The position numbers were made by a program, and so were the translations under genes. 13,419 nt of DNA from a bacterium. Lineage in GTDB: Bacteria; Patescibacteriota; Microgenomatia; UBA1400; RBG-16-45-19. The notes beneath the pieces were generated by a model, which was not told the DNA's origin, did not search any database, and saw only the letters and a program-made list of their open reading frames with translations. Of the stretch, positions 13,030 to 13,419 are shown one piece after another. Within the stretch, counting starts at the first letter, position 1. The number at the start of each line of letters is the position of its first letter. The stretch covers positions 1 to 13,419 of the forward strand of contig QKAA01000023.1 of NCBI GenBank assembly GCA_003247275.1. The letters run 5' to 3'.

Positions 13030-13419
13030 TTATAGGTTCCATTCATTTTTCAAAAGACTATATGCTATGTGATCAATATAATTTCCGTGAAGTAAGCCGG
13101 ATTCTCTTTTTGTTCCTTCATACTTAAATCCGAGTCTTTTTATTAAGTTTTTGCTTCTTTCATTTTGGGTAATGTGATAGATCTCTATTCTGTGTAATTT
13201 TAAGTCATTAAAAGCATAGTCTATTAACAAACTGCATGCCTCAAACATAATTCCCTTACCTACAGAGTTTTTATCCAACCAGTAACCTATTTCAGCGTTT
13301 AGATTTTCTGAATCAATGTGATCTAAGTTTATAACCCCAGACAAGTTGTTATTTTTCCATATTCCAAGATATATTCCTTTCCCCTTTTTATATTTTTCGT
13401 TTTCTTCTCTATTGTAGTC
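13030..13419 (-). CDS. GNAT acetyltransferase, RimJ/RimL type, 5' end cut by window edge
   Basis: GNAT enzymes move acetyl from acetyl-CoA to an amine; the RimJ/RimL branch acts on ribosomal protein N-termini or on small molecules and antibiotics. The frame is open to the right edge, so the visible part is 129 residues and the true start lies outside; an internal TTG at 13344 is not a convincing start. Visible blocks are GIYLGIWKNNNLSGVINL, AEIGYWLDKNSVGKGIM with the CoA-binding GKG turn, LKLHRIEIYHITQNERSKN and LIKRLGFKYEGTKRES, the classic RimL order. About 50 N-terminal residues are missing. The gene is visibly AT-richer than the rest (about 30% GC in stretches counted by hand), which may point to transfer. 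The acceptor cannot be told. Confidence 0.85.
   Translation of the reverse strand, partial: DYNREENEKYKKGKGIYLGIWKNNNLSGVINLDHIDSENLNAEIGYWLDKNSVGKGIMFEACSLLIDYAFNDLKLHRIEIYHITQNERSKNLIKRLGFKYEGTKRESGLLHGNYIDHIAYSLLKNEWNL

Noticed and set aside
1-13419. Alternative genetic code with TGA as Gly (as in Gracilibacteria/SR1)
   Set aside because: TGA serves as the yvcK stop in an ATGA overlap and no gene is interrupted by in-frame TGA.
1-13419. CRISPR array, tRNA, rRNA, transposase or att-site
   Set aside because: Intergenic gaps are short, with no regularly spaced repeats, no cloverleaf-like sequence and no transposase-like protein.

Overview
The window is a compact bacterial chromosome segment, most likely from a small-genome lineage such as the Candidate Phyla Radiation (Patescibacteria). 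This placement is inferred from gene content, tight spacing and domain-reduced protein versions, not from a marker gene. Gene order is dense, stop codons are mostly TAA with TGA also used as stop (the yvcK/glmU ATGA overlap), so the standard bacterial code fits. No rRNA, tRNA, CRISPR array or insertion sequence was seen.

Left part (1-5727, all on the minus strand, read right to left): a six-gene envelope operon, LCP ligase -> yvcK -> glmU-like uridylyltransferase -> pgeF -> murC -> murB (murB runs off the left edge). The genes are separated by 5, -4, 5, 5 and 1 bases. Together they cover UDP-GlcNAc synthesis, a UDP-sugar-binding regulator, the first steps to UDP-MurNAc-L-Ala, the proofreading amidase PgeF, and a membrane enzyme that attaches glycopolymers to the wall.

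Centre (5728-10543): a 125-base divergent control region with an inverted repeat and a pair of direct repeats; a plus-strand GH57/DUF3536-type glycoside hydrolase; a convergent, overlapping membrane-anchored SurA-N-like protein with a histone-like Lys/Ala tail; a protein with a 2H-phosphoesterase-like layout but both catalytic His apparently replaced by Tyr; a membrane-anchored alpha/beta hydrolase; and dCTP deaminase. A perfect 11-bp hairpin lies in the last codons of the GH57 gene, 24 bases past the stop of the convergent gene, and probably serves as that gene's terminator.

Right part (10544-13419): a small two-helix membrane protein, a protein with an isolated sigma-70 region 4 fused to about 280 residues I do not recognise, a CPBP-family membrane protease-like protein, and a RimL-type GNAT acetyltransferase cut by the right edge. 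The last gene is clearly more AT-rich than the left operon.

A recurring theme is an extended -10 box (TGnTAnnnT) ending 6-7 bases before an ATG that lacks a Shine-Dalgarno site, which suggests leaderless transcripts. No large new system is evident; the most interesting candidates are the region-4 fusion protein, the His-less 2H-like protein and the leaderless promoter pattern.
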